Positions 46,833-56,557 of a stretch of 64,000 nucleotides of DNA are shown here, piece by piece. Location of the stretch: positions 1,798,001-1,862,000 of the forward strand of contig NZ_JAGIOP010000002.1 of assembly GCF_017876775.1 (NCBI RefSeq), written 5' to 3'. Positions within the stretch are counted from its first letter, which is position 1; each line of letters opens with the position of its first letter. A program made the position numbers and the translations under genes. The DNA is from Mycolicibacterium lutetiense. GTDB taxonomy: Bacteria > Actinomycetota > Actinomycetes > Mycobacteriales > Mycobacteriaceae. The notes beneath the pieces were generated by a model. That model was given only the letters and a program-made list of their open reading frames with translations. It had not been told where the DNA came from and did not search any database.

Positions 46833-48056
46833 ATGATCTTCATCGGCGACGATTGGGCCGAAGATCATCACGACATCCACGTGATGGACGACGACGGCAC
46901 ACGGCTGGCCTCGCGCCGGCTGCCCGAAGGGCTGCCCGGAATCCGCGGATTCCATGACATCGTGGCCACCCACGCCCCCGACCCCGGCCAGGTCGTGATT
47001 GGCATCGAAACCGATCGGGGTTTGTGGGTCAATGCGCTGGTCGCGGCCGGTTACCAGGTGTATGCGGTCAACCCGCTGGCGGTCGCGCGCTACCGCGACC
47101 GCCACCACGTCTCCGGCGCGAAATCCGACGCAGGGGATGCCAAACTGCTGGCCGACCTGGTGCGCACCGACCGGCACAATCATCGCCCGATCGCCGGGGA
47201 CAGCCCAGACGCCGAGGCGATCAAGGTGTTGGCGCGTGGGCACCAGAACTTGATCTGGACCCGCAACCGGCACACCAACGCGCTGCGCTCGGCGCTGCGC
47301 GAGTACTACCCGGGCGCGTTGGCCGCCTTCGACGACCTGGCCGACCGGGACGCCTTGGCGATCCTGAATCGGGCTCCCAGCCCCGCTGAGGCCGCAGGGT
47401 TGAGCCTTTCCAAGATCCGATCAGCGCTCAAAAGCGCTGGGCGGCAACGCAACGTCGATGTCCGGGCACTTGAGATCCAGACGGTGCTGCGCACTGAACA
47501 GCTCGTTGCACCCGCCGCGGTCACCGCGGCGTTCGGCGCGACCACCCGCGCCACCGTCGGCATCATCATCGAGTTGAACCATCAGATCGCCGCTCTCGAG
47601 GCCGAGTTGGCGACACATTTTGAGACGCACCCGGACGCCGACATCTACCTCTCCCTGCCAGGACTCGGTGTCATCCTCGGCGCCCGGGTGCTCGGTGAGT
47701 TCGGGGACGACCCGAACCGCTACACCACGGCCAAGTGTCGCAAGAACTACGCCGGAACCTCACCATTGACCGTCGCCTCAGGCAAAAAACGCGCGGTGCT
47801 GGCCCGCCATGTCCGCAACCGACGTCTCTACGATGCGATCGACCAATGGGCCTTCTGCGCCCTGAACAACAGTCCCGGCGCCCGAGGCTTCTACGACCAG
47901 CACCGCGCCGCCGGCGACTTACACCACCAAGCGCTGCGTGCCTTGGGAAATCGCCTCGTCGGCATACTGCACGGCTGCCTTCGCCACCGCACCCGCTACA
48001 ACGAACAGACAGCCTGGGCACACCGCCAAACCACCGACAACCCCCAAGCAGCTTGA
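46833..48056 (+). CDS. IS110-family transposase (DEDD recombinase), copy 2
   Basis: 407 residues, same as copy 1. DEDD acidic residues in FIGDDWAEDHHD, GIETDRG and KSDAGDAK; C-terminal domain with TSPLTVASGKK. ATG 46833 is preceded by AGGAGGTG. The stop is 21 bp from the right end of the element. Confidence 0.93.
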   Translation: MIFIGDDWAEDHHDIHVMDDDGTRLASRRLPEGLPGIRGFHDIVATHAPDPGQVVIGIETDRGLWVNALVAAGYQVYAVNPLAVARYRDRHHVSGAKSDAGDAKLLADLVRTDRHNHRPIAGDSPDAEAIKVLARGHQNLIWTRNRHTNALRSALREYYPGALAAFDDLADRDALAILNRAPSPAEAAGLSLSKIRSALKSAGRQRNVDVRALEIQTVLRTEQLVAPAAVTAAFGATTRATVGIIIELNHQIAALEAELATHFETHPDADIYLSLPGLGVILGARVLGEFGDDPNRYTTAKCRKNYAGTSPLTVASGKKRAVLARHVRNRRLYDAIDQWAFCALNNSPGARGFYDQHRAAGDLHHQALRALGNRLVGILHGCLRHRTRYNEQTAWAHRQTTDNPQAA

Positions 48057-48091
48057 CAACTTACGGTCCTGGGATGTCTAGCCTTGGGAGG

Positions 48092-49258
48092 CTAGGCGGA
48101 GGCCTCGACGATGTTGACCATCGTGCGCACGCCGACGCCCAATGCACGCTCGTCGATGTCGAACGTGGGCTGATGCAGATCAAGTTGTGGCCCTTGTCCG
48201 CTCCACACGCCGAGTCGGCCCATTGCGCCGGGCACATCTTCGAGATACCAGGAGAAGTCCTCGCCCCCGCCGGATTGATGCGTGTCGGCGAGCGCATCAG
48301 GGCCGATGGCCTCGATGGCGTGGGTGAGAATCCGCGTGGACACCTCTTCGTTGACCACCGGCGGCACGCCCTGCCGGTAGTTGAGGCTGTGCGTGACGTT
48401 GAGCGGCGCGAGCAGCGCGGTAACCGTCTCTTCCACAATCGATTCCAGCGTCAGCCAGGTATCGCGACTTGCGGTGCGGATCGTCCCGGCCAGGGTGCCG
48501 ATCTGCGGGATGGCGTTGGCGGCCACACCGGCATTGACCGCACCCCACACCATCACGGTGTCGTGGCGGGGATCGATACGACGGGACAGCACACCCGGTA
48601 GCCCGGTGATCAGGGTCCCGAGCCCGTAGACCAGGTCGCCGGTCAGGTGCGGGCGGGAGGTGTGCCCGCCCGGCGAATGCAGGGTGATCTCGATGGAATC
48701 TGCCGCCGACGTGATCGGTCCGGGCTTGGTGGCCACCTGGCCCACGGCCAAGCGGGGATCGCAGTGCAACGCGAAGATCCGGCTCACCCCGGTGAGCACG
48801 CCCGCATTGATCGCGTCGATCGCACCGCCCGGCATCAGTTCCTCGGCCGCCTGGAACAGCAACCGGACCCCGACCGGCAGCTCCGGCACCGACGCCAGAG
48901 CCATCGCCGTGCCCAGCAGTACGGCGGTGTGGGCATCATGTCCGCAGGCATGCGCGACATTGGGCACCGTGGACGCATAGGACGCGCCGGTCCGGTCGGC
49001 CATCGGCAAGCCGTCCATGTCCGCGCGCAGCGCGATCCGCGGACGATCTTCCGGCCCGAAGTCACACGTCAATCCGGTGCCACCGGGCAGCACCTTGGGG
49101 TTCAGCCCGGCCTCGGCCAGGTGGTGGGCCACGAATTCGGTGGTGGCGAACTCCTGGCGGCCCAGTTCCGGATGGGCGTGCAGGTGCCGCCGCCACGACA
49201 CCATCTCGTCGTAGTTGAGCGACAACCAGCGGGCAGCCGCGTGCTGCAGCACACTCAT
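48092..49258 (-). CDS. amiA1: M20-family amidohydrolase AmiA1
   Basis: 388-residue metallo-amidohydrolase/carboxypeptidase. Family segments HLHAHPELGRQEF, ADMDGLPMADRTG, HACGHDAHTAVLLG (zinc ligands), FQAAEELMPGG (catalytic Glu) and SGGGEDFSWYL. Such enzymes remove N-acyl or aminoacyl groups; substrate unknown. Matches Rv3305c. It overlaps amiB1 by 4 nt. IS110 copy 2 ends 12 bp after its stop codon. Confidence 0.9.
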   Translation of the reverse strand: MSVLQHAAARWLSLNYDEMVSWRRHLHAHPELGRQEFATTEFVAHHLAEAGLNPKVLPGGTGLTCDFGPEDRPRIALRADMDGLPMADRTGASYASTVPNVAHACGHDAHTAVLLGTAMALASVPELPVGVRLLFQAAEELMPGGAIDAINAGVLTGVSRIFALHCDPRLAVGQVATKPGPITSAADSIEITLHSPGGHTSRPHLTGDLVYGLGTLITGLPGVLSRRIDPRHDTVMVWGAVNAGVAANAIPQIGTLAGTIRTASRDTWLTLESIVEETVTALLAPLNVTHSLNYRQGVPPVVNEEVSTRILTHAIEAIGPDALADTHQSGGGEDFSWYLEDVPGAMGRLGVWSGQGPQLDLHQPTFDIDERALGVGVRTMVNIVEASA

Positions 49259-50439
49259 GATGCCCGCCTCCGCTGCAGCGCCTCCAGCACCCGGTCCCGC
49301 TGTGCAGGTGCCTCAGCCAGCTGAACGACGCTGCGGGCCAACATGATTGCACCTTCCAGCACAGCCTTGTCGGCGCTCGGACCCGCCGCTGCGGCGGTGA
49401 AGGCCGGCTGGTGGATCGCCGCGCCACCCGAGTCGATGCCGATCACCGGATGAATGCCGGGCATCACCTGACTGATGTTGCCCATGTCGGTACTGCCCAG
49501 CGGCACACTTGCCTCCACATTCTCCGGCAGCGGGTTACGGCCCAGGCGCAGCATCTCGGCGCGGATGGTCTCCGAGAGCCACGGATCGGGCACCATCTCG
49601 GCGTAAGGCGGGGCGATCTCGGTGGCCTGGTGCTCACACCCCGTCGCCAGTGCTCCGGCCGAAAAACAGCCGGCCATCCGGTCCTCAAGCTCGCGCAGCG
49701 CCGACATGTCGGTGGCCCGCATGGTGTAGCGCATCTCGGCCCGGCCGGGGATGACGTTGGCGGCCTGCCCGCCGTGGGTGACGATGCCGTGGACCATCTG
49801 TCCCGGCATCAGCTGCTGTCGCAGCAGGCCGATGGCGACTTGCGCGACAGTGACCGCGTCGCCGGCGTTGACGCCCAGATAGGGCGCCACAGCAGCGTGT
49901 GATTCCCGGCCGGTGTAGTTGACCGTCACCTCGGAAAGCGCCAGCGAGCGTGCGGCGGCGATGTCCACGGGTCCGGGATGCAGCATGACAGTCGCGGCGA
50001 TGTCGTCGAACACACCGGCGTCGAGCAGCAAGATTTTTCCGCCACCGAGTTCCTCGGCCGGGGTACCGACGAGCACAACCGTCAGGCCCAGTTCGTCGGC
50101 GACGTCGGCAAGAGCCAGCGCGGTGCCGACAGCCGAGGCCGCGATGATGTTGTGTCCGCAGGCATGCCCGATACCGGGCAGCGCGTCGTACTCCGCGCAG
50201 ATCCCGACCACCAGCGGGCCGTTGCCGTACGAGGCCCGGAACGCGGTGTCCAGCCCGCCGGGGGCCGCGGTGATCTCGAATCCGTACTCGGCCACCAGCG
50301 CTTGCGTCTTGGCGCAACTGCGGTGCTCGGCGAAGGCCAACTCCGGCTCGGCGTGTATCGAGTGGGAGAGCGCGATGAGGTCGCCACCACGCCGGTTGAT
50401 GGCGTCCTCGACGCTCAGCGAGGCGGTGGCAGACGGCAT
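49255..50439 (-). CDS. amiB1: M20-family amidohydrolase AmiB1
   Basis: 394 residues. [37 protein letters not shown] and [13 protein letters not shown] show the M20 metal and catalytic residues; the PABA/indole-acetyl-amino-acid hydrolase subgroup looks similar. Matches Rv3306c. First gene of amiB1-amiA1, with translational coupling. Divergent from deoD. Confidence 0.9.
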   Translation of the reverse strand: MPSATASLSVEDAINRRGGDLIALSHSIHAEPELAFAEHRSCAKTQALVAEYGFEITAAPGGLDTAFRASYGNGPLVVGICAEYDALPGIGHACGHNIIAASAVGTALALADVADELGLTVVLVGTPAEELGGGKILLLDAGVFDDIAATVMLHPGPVDIAAARSLALSEVTVNYTGRESHAAVAPYLGVNAGDAVTVAQVAIGLLRQQLMPGQMVHGIVTHGGQAANVIPGRAEMRYTMRATDMSALRELEDRMAGCFSAGALATGCEHQATEIAPPYAEMVPDPWLSETIRAEMLRLGRNPLPENVEASVPLGSTDMGNISQVMPGIHPVIGIDSGGAAIHQPAFTAAAAGPSADKAVLEGAIMLARSVVQLAEAPAQRDRVLEALQRRRAS

Positions 50440-50472
50440 CCTCGCAGTATCTCACTGCCGGTTGCTGGCGGT

Positions 50473-50478
50473 TAAGCT
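50473..50478 (+). promoter_or_regulatory. -10 box of deoD
   Basis: TAAGCT, 8 nt before GTG 50487, fits a leaderless transcript. Confidence 0.5.
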
Positions 50479-50486
50479 CGCCTATC

Positions 50487-51278
50487 GTGACCGATCCCCA
50501 GGCATCCACCCAGGCAGCCGCCACCATTGCCGTGCGGACGGGCGTCGAACGCCACGATGTCGCGGTCGTGCTCGGCTCGGGTTGGGCACCCGCGGTAGCC
50601 GAGCTGGGCGAGCCGCTGGCCACGGTGCCGATGGCCGATCTCCCCGGCTTTACCCCGCCGAGTGCCGCCGGGCACGGCGGCCAGGTGCACTCGGTGCGCA
50701 TCGGGGATCACCGGGTGTTGGTGCTGGCCGGGCGCATCCATGCCTATGAGGGCCACGACCTGCAGCATGTGGTGCATCCGGTCCGGACCGCGGCGGCCGC
50801 CGGCGTGTCCACCGTGGTGCTCACCAACGCCGCGGGCGGCCTGCGCGCCGAGTACCAGGTGGGTCAGCCGGTACTGATCAGCGACCACCTCAATCTCACG
50901 GCGCGGTCTCCGCTGGTCGGCGCACAATTCGTCGATCTGGTCGACGCCTACTCCCCCACGCTTCGGGCGCTGGCCCGCGAGATCGAGCCGTCCCTGGCCG
51001 AGGGCGTCTATGCCGGGCTGCCCGGCCCGCACTACGAGACCCCGGCCGAGATCCGGATGCTGCGCACCCTGGGCGCGGATCTGGTCGGCATGTCGACAGT
51101 GCACGAGACGATTGCCGCCCGGGCCGCGGGTCTGCAGGTACTGGGCATCTCGATGGTGACCAACCTGGCCGCCGGCATGACGGGCCGGCCGCTCAGCCAC
51201 GCCGAGGTGCTCGAGGCCGGGCGTCAGTCCGCGACCCGGATGGGTTCCCTGCTGGCTTCGGTGATCGCGCGGCTCTGA
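50487..51278 (+). CDS. deoD: Purine nucleoside phosphorylase
   Basis: 263-residue trimeric-type [12 protein letters not shown] phosphate loop, [19 protein letters not shown], and [17 protein letters not shown]. Splits purine nucleosides to base and (deoxy)ribose 1-phosphate for salvage. Matches Rv3307. It is followed 34 bp later by pmmB, whose phosphomutase activity could use the sugar phosphate (inference). Confidence 0.94.
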   Translation: MTDPQASTQAAATIAVRTGVERHDVAVVLGSGWAPAVAELGEPLATVPMADLPGFTPPSAAGHGGQVHSVRIGDHRVLVLAGRIHAYEGHDLQHVVHPVRTAAAAGVSTVVLTNAAGGLRAEYQVGQPVLISDHLNLTARSPLVGAQFVDLVDAYSPTLRALAREIEPSLAEGVYAGLPGPHYETPAEIRMLRTLGADLVGMSTVHETIAARAAGLQVLGISMVTNLAAGMTGRPLSHAEVLEAGRQSATRMGSLLASVIARL

Positions 51279-51312
51279 CCCGCGATGCGGGATAACCGGG
51301 CACACTTGGGTC

Positions 51313-52929
51313 ATGACCTCCGTCGCGACCGACGCCGCCGATTGGATCGCGCATGACCCCGACCCACAGACCGCGGCCGAATTGTCGGCCTGCAGTCCCG
51401 ACGAGCTCGACCGCCGGTTCAGCCATCCGCTGACCTTCGGCACGGCCGGGTTACGCGGGCCGTTGCGGGGCGGGCCCGATGCGATGAACCTGGCTGTCGT
51501 CCTTCGCACCACGTGGGCGCTGGCCCAGGTTCTCAAGGACAGAGGCCTGGGCGGGGCACACGTGGTGGTGGGCCGTGATGCCCGGCACCGCTCCGACGAG
51601 TTCGCCCTGGCGGCCGCCGAAGTCCTTGCTGCCGAAGGCTTCCAGGTGGTTCTCATGATGGCTTCGGTCCCGACGCCGGTGGTCGCCTACACCGTGCGGC
51701 ACCTACCTGCCGTGGCCGGCATCCAGATCACCGCGTCACACAATCCGCCGACCGACAACGGCTACAAGGTGTTCCTCGACGGTGGCATGCAGATCATCTC
51801 CCCCGCCGACCGAGAGATCGAGGCCGCGGTGGCCCGGGCGCCGCATGCCGACGAAATCCCCAGGGCCACGGTGGAGACCGGTGGGCGCCACCAGGTGTAC
51901 GGCTATCTGGAGCGGGCCGCCCGGGTACGCCGCAGCGGCGGCTCGGTGCGGGTGGCGCTGACCCCGCTGCACGGGGTCGGCGGCGAGTACGCCCTTGATG
52001 CCCTGGCCCTGGCCGGATTCGACGACGTGCACGTGGTCGAGGAACAGTTCAACCCCGACCCGGACTTCCCCACGGTCAGCTTCCCCAATCCCGAGGAGCC
52101 AGGTGCGGTCGACGCGCTGCTGGCCCTGGCCGACGACATCGACGCCGAGATCGCGATCGCCCTGGACCCCGATGCCGACCGGTGCGCCGTCGGGGTGCCC
52201 GGACCGGATGGCTGGCGCATGCTGACCGGCGACGAAACCGGTTGGCTACTGGGCGATTACATCCTGTCTCAGCTCGAACCCGGCCCGGTCAGCGAGGCCG
52301 CCCTGGTCGCCAGCACCGTGGTGTCCTCGCGAATGCTGGCCGCCATCGCATCGGCGCACGGGGCCCAACACGCCGAAACCCTCACCGGATTCAAGTGGTT
52401 GGCCCGCGCCCAGTCCCCCGGCAACACCCTGGTCTACGCCTACGAGGAGGCGATCGGGCATTGTGTCGACCCGGCCGCGGTACGCGACAAGGACGGGATC
52501 ACCGCCGCAATCCTGGCCGCCGATTTGACTGCTGCACTGCGCGATCAGGGCCGCACGATGCTCGATGCCCTCGATGCCCTCGCCACGGTTCATGGCGTGC
52601 ACGTGACGGGCGCGGTCACCCGCCACGTCGACGATGCAGGCGCCGCCATGACCCGGATACGCGAGGCCCCACCGACCGAACTGGCCGGCATCGCGGTGAC
52701 CGCCGAGGATCTGCTGGATCGGCGGGGGCAGCAACGCACCGACGCGCTGATCTTCACCGGCGACGACGCCGGCACGTCCGTCCGGGTGGTGGTGCGCCCA
52801 TCGGGAACCGAACCGAAACTCAAGTCCTACACCGAGGTTCGTTGTGCACCGACCGACGATCTGAATACGGCACGCGCCCATGCCCAGAAGCTGAGCCAGG
52901 ACCTCGCCGACGCCGCTGCCCGCTGGTAG
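51313..52929 (+). CDS. pmmB: Phosphomannomutase/phosphoglucomutase-like PmmB
   Basis: 538-residue alpha-D-phosphohexomutase. TASHNPPTDNGYKVF with the phospho-Ser, DPDADRCAVG metal loop, GDETGWLLGDYI, YEEAIGH sugar loop, and RPSGTEPKLKSY phosphate loop: four domains in order. The GDETG and EEAIG loops are those of phosphopentomutase/PGM2-like members, so deoxyribose or ribose phosphates are possible substrates, in line with the deoD neighbour. Matches Rv3308. Confidence 0.92.
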   Translation: MTSVATDAADWIAHDPDPQTAAELSACSPDELDRRFSHPLTFGTAGLRGPLRGGPDAMNLAVVLRTTWALAQVLKDRGLGGAHVVVGRDARHRSDEFALAAAEVLAAEGFQVVLMMASVPTPVVAYTVRHLPAVAGIQITASHNPPTDNGYKVFLDGGMQIISPADREIEAAVARAPHADEIPRATVETGGRHQVYGYLERAARVRRSGGSVRVALTPLHGVGGEYALDALALAGFDDVHVVEEQFNPDPDFPTVSFPNPEEPGAVDALLALADDIDAEIAIALDPDADRCAVGVPGPDGWRMLTGDETGWLLGDYILSQLEPGPVSEAALVASTVVSSRMLAAIASAHGAQHAETLTGFKWLARAQSPGNTLVYAYEEAIGHCVDPAAVRDKDGITAAILAADLTAALRDQGRTMLDALDALATVHGVHVTGAVTRHVDDAGAAMTRIREAPPTELAGIAVTAEDLLDRRGQQRTDALIFTGDDAGTSVRVVVRPSGTEPKLKSYTEVRCAPTDDLNTARAHAQKLSQDLADAAARW

Positions 52930-52933
52930 CGCC

Positions 52934-53557
52934 TCAGCGCGGGCCGAACTGACGGTCCCCGGCATCACCGAGACCCGGGACGATGTAGGCGATCTCGTTG
53001 AGCCCCTCGTCGATGCTCGCGGTGATCAGCCGCATACCGGGGGCGACCTTCTCGATCGCGGCGATCCCCTGTGGCGCGCACACCACACACACCGCGGTGA
53101 TGTCGACGGCGTTGCGGTCCTTCAACAGGTTGATGGTGTGGGCCATCGACCCGCCGGTCGCCAACATCGGGTCGAGCACGAACACCGACCGCGCGCTCAG
53201 GTCGTCGGGCAGCGACGCCAGGTAGGGCGTCGGCTGATGCGTCGTCTCGTCGCGCGCCATCCCGACGAACCCGACCTGCGCCTCCGGGATCAGGGCGTGC
53301 GCCTGGTCCACCATCCCGAGCCCGGCCCGCAACACCGGCACCAATAGCGGCGGGTTGGCCAACCGTGACCCGGTGGTGTCGGTCACCGGGGTGCGTACTG
53401 CGATCTGCTCGCAGGCCGCGTCGCGGGTCGCCTCGTACACCAGCATCATCGTCAGATCGCGCAGCGCGGCACGGAACCCTGCATTGTCGGTCCGCTCGTC
53501 CCGCAGGGTGGTCAGCCGCGCGGCGGCCAGGGGGTGGTCGACGACGCGGACATCCAT
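52934..53557 (-). CDS. upp: Uracil phosphoribosyltransferase
   Basis: 207 residues. [34 protein letters not shown] (PRPP loop), and a C-terminal [20 protein letters not shown] that binds uracil. Converts uracil and PRPP to UMP. Convergent with pmmB (4 bp). Matches Rv3309c. Confidence 0.95.
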   Translation of the reverse strand: MDVRVVDHPLAAARLTTLRDERTDNAGFRAALRDLTMMLVYEATRDAACEQIAVRTPVTDTTGSRLANPPLLVPVLRAGLGMVDQAHALIPEAQVGFVGMARDETTHQPTPYLASLPDDLSARSVFVLDPMLATGGSMAHTINLLKDRNAVDITAVCVVCAPQGIAAIEKVAPGMRLITASIDEGLNEIAYIVPGLGDAGDRQFGPR

Positions 53558-53705
53558 GCGCTGACCTTAATGGTCGGCGCCGCCCCCACGCAGGTCAATC
53601 CGGTGTCCACGCCATGGACCACGGATTATCAAGGGTCCGCTACGCGGTGCCACGCATCAGGCTCAGGTGACGTTCGTCCTCGTCCCCGACCCTGGAGTTC
53701 TGATC

Positions 53706-54272
53706 ATGCCGACACCCGCAGCCGCCCAGCCGACCGATGCTGTGCTGGCGGTGCGGTTCGTGCACGAGGCGATGCCGTTCCACCCCGTTCTGCTGCGTAC
53801 CGCGCGGCGGCTGACGCACAGCCAGGCCGACGCCGAGGATCTGGTGCAGGACACGCTGATGAACGCCTACGCCGGTTTCCATCGGTTCGAACCGGGCACC
53901 AACCTGCGGGCCTGGCTGTTCCGCATCCTGCACAACCGGTGGATCAGCACGCACCGGATGAAACTGCGCCGTCCCGACACGTTTGCGGTCCCGGAGTTCA
54001 CCGACAGCGACATGTTCGGCAGCGCAAGCCATTCCGCGACCGCAGAGCGATCCGCCGAGGACCGTGCGCTCGACCAGTTCTGCGATGACCGGATCCGCGA
54101 TGCGGTGCTGACGCTGCCCGAGGGTTTCCGAACGGTGTTGTACTACGCCGATATCGAAGGCTTCACCTATGCCGAGACCGCTGCGCGCATGGAGATCCCA
54201 CTGGGAACCGTCATGTCACGCATCGCGCGGAGCCGCGAGCGCCTGCGGGCCGCGTTGACCGATGTTGCGTGA
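53706..54272 (+). CDS. ECF-type RNA polymerase sigma factor
   Basis: 188 residues from ATG 53706 (TGGAG upstream; GTG 53667 is possible). Region 2: AEDLVQDTLMNAYAGFHRF and RAWLFRILHNRW. Region 4: FTYAETAARMEIPLGTVMSR. Similar in plan to SigH/SigE-type ECF factors. No anti-sigma gene is attached; an SDR gene follows after 19 bp. Not one of the Rv3282-Rv3319 genes, so it is an addition to the core order. Confidence 0.87.
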   Translation: MPTPAAAQPTDAVLAVRFVHEAMPFHPVLLRTARRLTHSQADAEDLVQDTLMNAYAGFHRFEPGTNLRAWLFRILHNRWISTHRMKLRRPDTFAVPEFTDSDMFGSASHSATAERSAEDRALDQFCDDRIRDAVLTLPEGFRTVLYYADIEGFTYAETAARMEIPLGTVMSRIARSRERLRAALTDVA

Positions 54273-54291
54273 CGAACAACGAGAGGACACA

Positions 54292-55029
54292 ATGAAATCC
54301 GAATCGACAGAACTCAGCGGATACCGCGCGCTGATCACCGGGGGCACCGCGGGCATCGGCTTGGCCTGTGCCGACCTGCTGGCCCGAGCGGGCGCGGCGG
54401 TCACCATCACCGGACGAGATGAACAGCGCGGACGTGACGCCGCGGCCGCACTCGGTCGTGACGTCCGGTTCGTCAGCGCCGACCTTGCTGACCTGGATTC
54501 GGTGCAATCCCTTGCACGGCAATGTGATCAGCTCGACATCCTGGTCAACAACGCGGCCGCGTTTCCGGGTGCGCTCACCGTCGACCAGGACGTCGCCTCC
54601 TTCGAGCGGACTTTCGACACCAATGTGCGAGGCACGTATTTCCTGGTGGCTCAACTGGTGGGCGGCATGCTGGAACGCGGCCGTGGCAGCATCGTCAACG
54701 TCACCTCAATGGTCGCGTCGAAAGGGGTGCCCGGCGCCTCGGCCTACAGTGCGTCCAAAGCCGCCGTCGAATCGCTGACCCGCACGTGGGCTGCCGAATT
54801 CGGTTCCGGCGGGGTACGAGTCAACAGTGTGGCGCCGGGGCCGACCCGCACCGAGGGCGTCGAAGCCCAATGGGGCGACACCAACGAGGAACTCGGCCGC
54901 GCCCTGCCGCTCGGCCGCACGGCCACCCCTGAGGAGATCGCCCACGCAGTGCTGTTCCTGAGCTCACCGCGGGCGGGATTCATCACCGGTTCGACGTTGC
55001 ACGCCGACGGCGGCGGTACCGCCATCTGA
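54292..55029 (+). CDS. Short-chain dehydrogenase/reductase in ECF operon
   Basis: 245-residue FabG-like SDR. TGGTAGIG loop, LVNNAA, NVTSMV with catalytic Ser, YSASKAA, and TGSTLHADGGGT. TGRDEQRGRD after strand 2 suggests NADP(H). ATG 54292 follows GAGAGG and lies 19 bp after the sigma gene, so the two are co-transcribed. The sigma factor may control it. Confidence 0.87.
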   Translation: MKSESTELSGYRALITGGTAGIGLACADLLARAGAAVTITGRDEQRGRDAAAALGRDVRFVSADLADLDSVQSLARQCDQLDILVNNAAAFPGALTVDQDVASFERTFDTNVRGTYFLVAQLVGGMLERGRGSIVNVTSMVASKGVPGASAYSASKAAVESLTRTWAAEFGSGGVRVNSVAPGPTRTEGVEAQWGDTNEELGRALPLGRTATPEEIAHAVLFLSSPRAGFITGSTLHADGGGTAI

Positions 55030-55105
55030 AGCGCCAGATCTGCCTCGACGTGCCGGCACGCTCGTTTCAAGGGAACCGATCGGGGACGACGAACGTCCTA
55101 ATCCC

Positions 55106-55411
55106 ATGACCGCCGACATCCTGCGCGCCGACAGCGCGGCCATCGACGCCCTTGGCCGCGCCTTCGATACACATGCCGCCGATCTCAGCGCCGTGGCCGC
55201 AACCCTGCGGTCGATGCCGTCGCCGGGAGTCGACCTCGGTCCGATCGGCGAACGGTTCGTGACCGCCTTCACCGCGTCCGTCGGCGCGCACTGCGATGCG
55301 GTCGCGGCCCTCGGCGCCCGAACCGGCACCGGCGCCGTCAGCACCGGGGTCATTGCGGCCGGCTACGACGTGGCCGGTCAGCGCGCCGCGCGGCTGCTGC
55401 CGCGGGTGTAG
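55106..55411 (+). CDS. Small helical protein, WXG100-like, paired with NlpC/P60 gene
   Basis: 101 residues from ATG 55106. Two long helices (about 4-35 and 48-72) joined by a turn; the size and pattern recall ESX-type small helical proteins, though no WxG motif is present. Ala-rich, no signal peptide, one Cys. It ends 2 bp before the NlpC/P60 gene, so the two are one operon, and may be exported or folded together (inference). Confidence 0.7.
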   Translation: MTADILRADSAAIDALGRAFDTHAADLSAVAATLRSMPSPGVDLGPIGERFVTAFTASVGAHCDAVAALGARTGTGAVSTGVIAAGYDVAGQRAARLLPRV

Positions 55412-55413
55412 CC

Positions 55414-56484
55414 GTGCCCGCCTCCGCCACCGCCCTGGCCGCGCCGCTGTATGAGCTGCGGGATCTGGTGGGCAGCGGTTGGCCGACGCGCGGCCCGGCC
55501 GCGACGGCGCTGGATGAGGCGCATGCCGCCCTGTCGGATATCGCTGCGGCACTCGGGCGATCGTGGGACCGCGCTGCCAACGATTGGTCGGGCACCGCCG
55601 CGACGGCGGCGGCGAACTTCACCGCAGGCACCGCGGCGGAGGTGGCCGGCCTGGCCGACCGGGCACAGGCACTGAGCGCCGCGGCCGGGCAGGCAGGCTC
55701 GGCCGTGGCCCAGGCCAGGACTCGACTACAGGCGATCATCGACCGCTTCGAGGAACGCGCCGCGGCACTGGCTCCCCACCTGGACGAGCCCGGAGTAGCC
55801 CGGGAGTTGAAGGCGGAGGCGCAACGCGCGATCACCGAGGCCTCAGCCGTCGTCGAGGAACTGCGCGCCGAACTGGACCGTCAGACCGGTGCGGTCGCCG
55901 GAATGCCGCCGGCGGCCGGGATGCAGCCGAGCGTGGCGGGGTTCTCGGCGGGCTCGGGCGGCCTCCCGCCGCCCTCGTCCGGGTGGTCCGGGTTGTCCGG
56001 GTTGTCCGGAGCGTCGCCGCGAAGCGGGTGGAGTGGCGACGCAGGCCCCGAGGCCGCGGTCGGGTTGAGTGACCCGGGCATGTTCGGCGAGGGGGTGGCG
56101 GTGCGACTGCCCGACGGGAGCACGGCCACGGCACCCAACGGCGTGGCAGCCAGCGCGGTACGGCACGCGCTGACCCAGTTGGGGGTGCCCTACCGGTGGG
56201 GCGGCACGACGCCGGGCGCTGGCCTGGACTGCAGCGGGCTGACCCAATGGGCGTATCGCGAAGCCGGGCTGGATATTCCGCGGCTGGCGCAGGAGCAGGA
56301 CATCGGCAAAGCCGTGTCGGCGGGGACGCTGCGCCCGGGTGACCTGGCGGTATGGGACGGCCATGTCGCCATGATCGTCGGCGAAAACACCATGATCGAG
56401 GCGGGTGATCCGGTGAAACTGTCGCCTATCCGAACGACGAATGCCGGTCAGGGCTTTCAGGGGTTCTGGCGGCCGACGGTGTAG
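55414..56484 (+). CDS. NlpC/P60 peptidoglycan hydrolase with helical N-terminal domain
   Basis: 356 residues from GTG 55414. N-terminal helical region of about 170 residues (ESX-like, with WDRAANDWSG), a Gly/Ser/Pro-rich linker (about 175-220) with GWSGLSGLSG repeats, and a C-terminal NlpC/P60 domain: GVPYRWGG, LDCSGLTQWAY with the catalytic Cys, WDGHVAMIV with the His. Cleaves peptide stems of peptidoglycan. No classical signal peptide, so export by an ESX-like route with its partner is possible. Confidence 0.85.
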   Translation: MPASATALAAPLYELRDLVGSGWPTRGPAATALDEAHAALSDIAAALGRSWDRAANDWSGTAATAAANFTAGTAAEVAGLADRAQALSAAAGQAGSAVAQARTRLQAIIDRFEERAAALAPHLDEPGVARELKAEAQRAITEASAVVEELRAELDRQTGAVAGMPPAAGMQPSVAGFSAGSGGLPPPSSGWSGLSGLSGASPRSGWSGDAGPEAAVGLSDPGMFGEGVAVRLPDGSTATAPNGVAASAVRHALTQLGVPYRWGGTTPGAGLDCSGLTQWAYREAGLDIPRLAQEQDIGKAVSAGTLRPGDLAVWDGHVAMIVGENTMIEAGDPVKLSPIRTTNAGQGFQGFWRPTV

Positions 56485-56544
56485 TCGGCCCCCGGGCCGA
56501 CGCACGAACCGGAGACAACCTGACCGGCGTCGGAGGGGCCCCAC

Positions 56545-56550
56545 TAGGCT
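56545..56550 (+). promoter_or_regulatory. -10 box of the 56558 gene
   Basis: TAGGCT, 7 nt before ATG 56558, fits a leaderless transcript. Confidence 0.5.
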
Positions 56551-56557
56551 GTGCCGC

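Larger units (their letters stand above)
46571..48079 (+). mobile_element. IS110-family element, copy 2
   Basis: 1507 bp plus CT core (46569-46570 left, 48078-48079 right). Same sequence as copy 1 by inspection, inverted. Long non-coding 5' end (46571-46832), transposase, and a 21-bp 3' end. Inserted at the stop codon of the GGCT gene, just before the end of amiA1. Two identical copies in opposite orientation, 6.9 kb apart, can recombine and invert the DNA between them. Confidence 0.9.

Noticed and set aside
38171..48083. Composite transposon made of two IS110 copies
   Set aside because: The genes between are native and in the M. tuberculosis order and strand, and each copy has its own target match and CT core, so they are two separate insertions.
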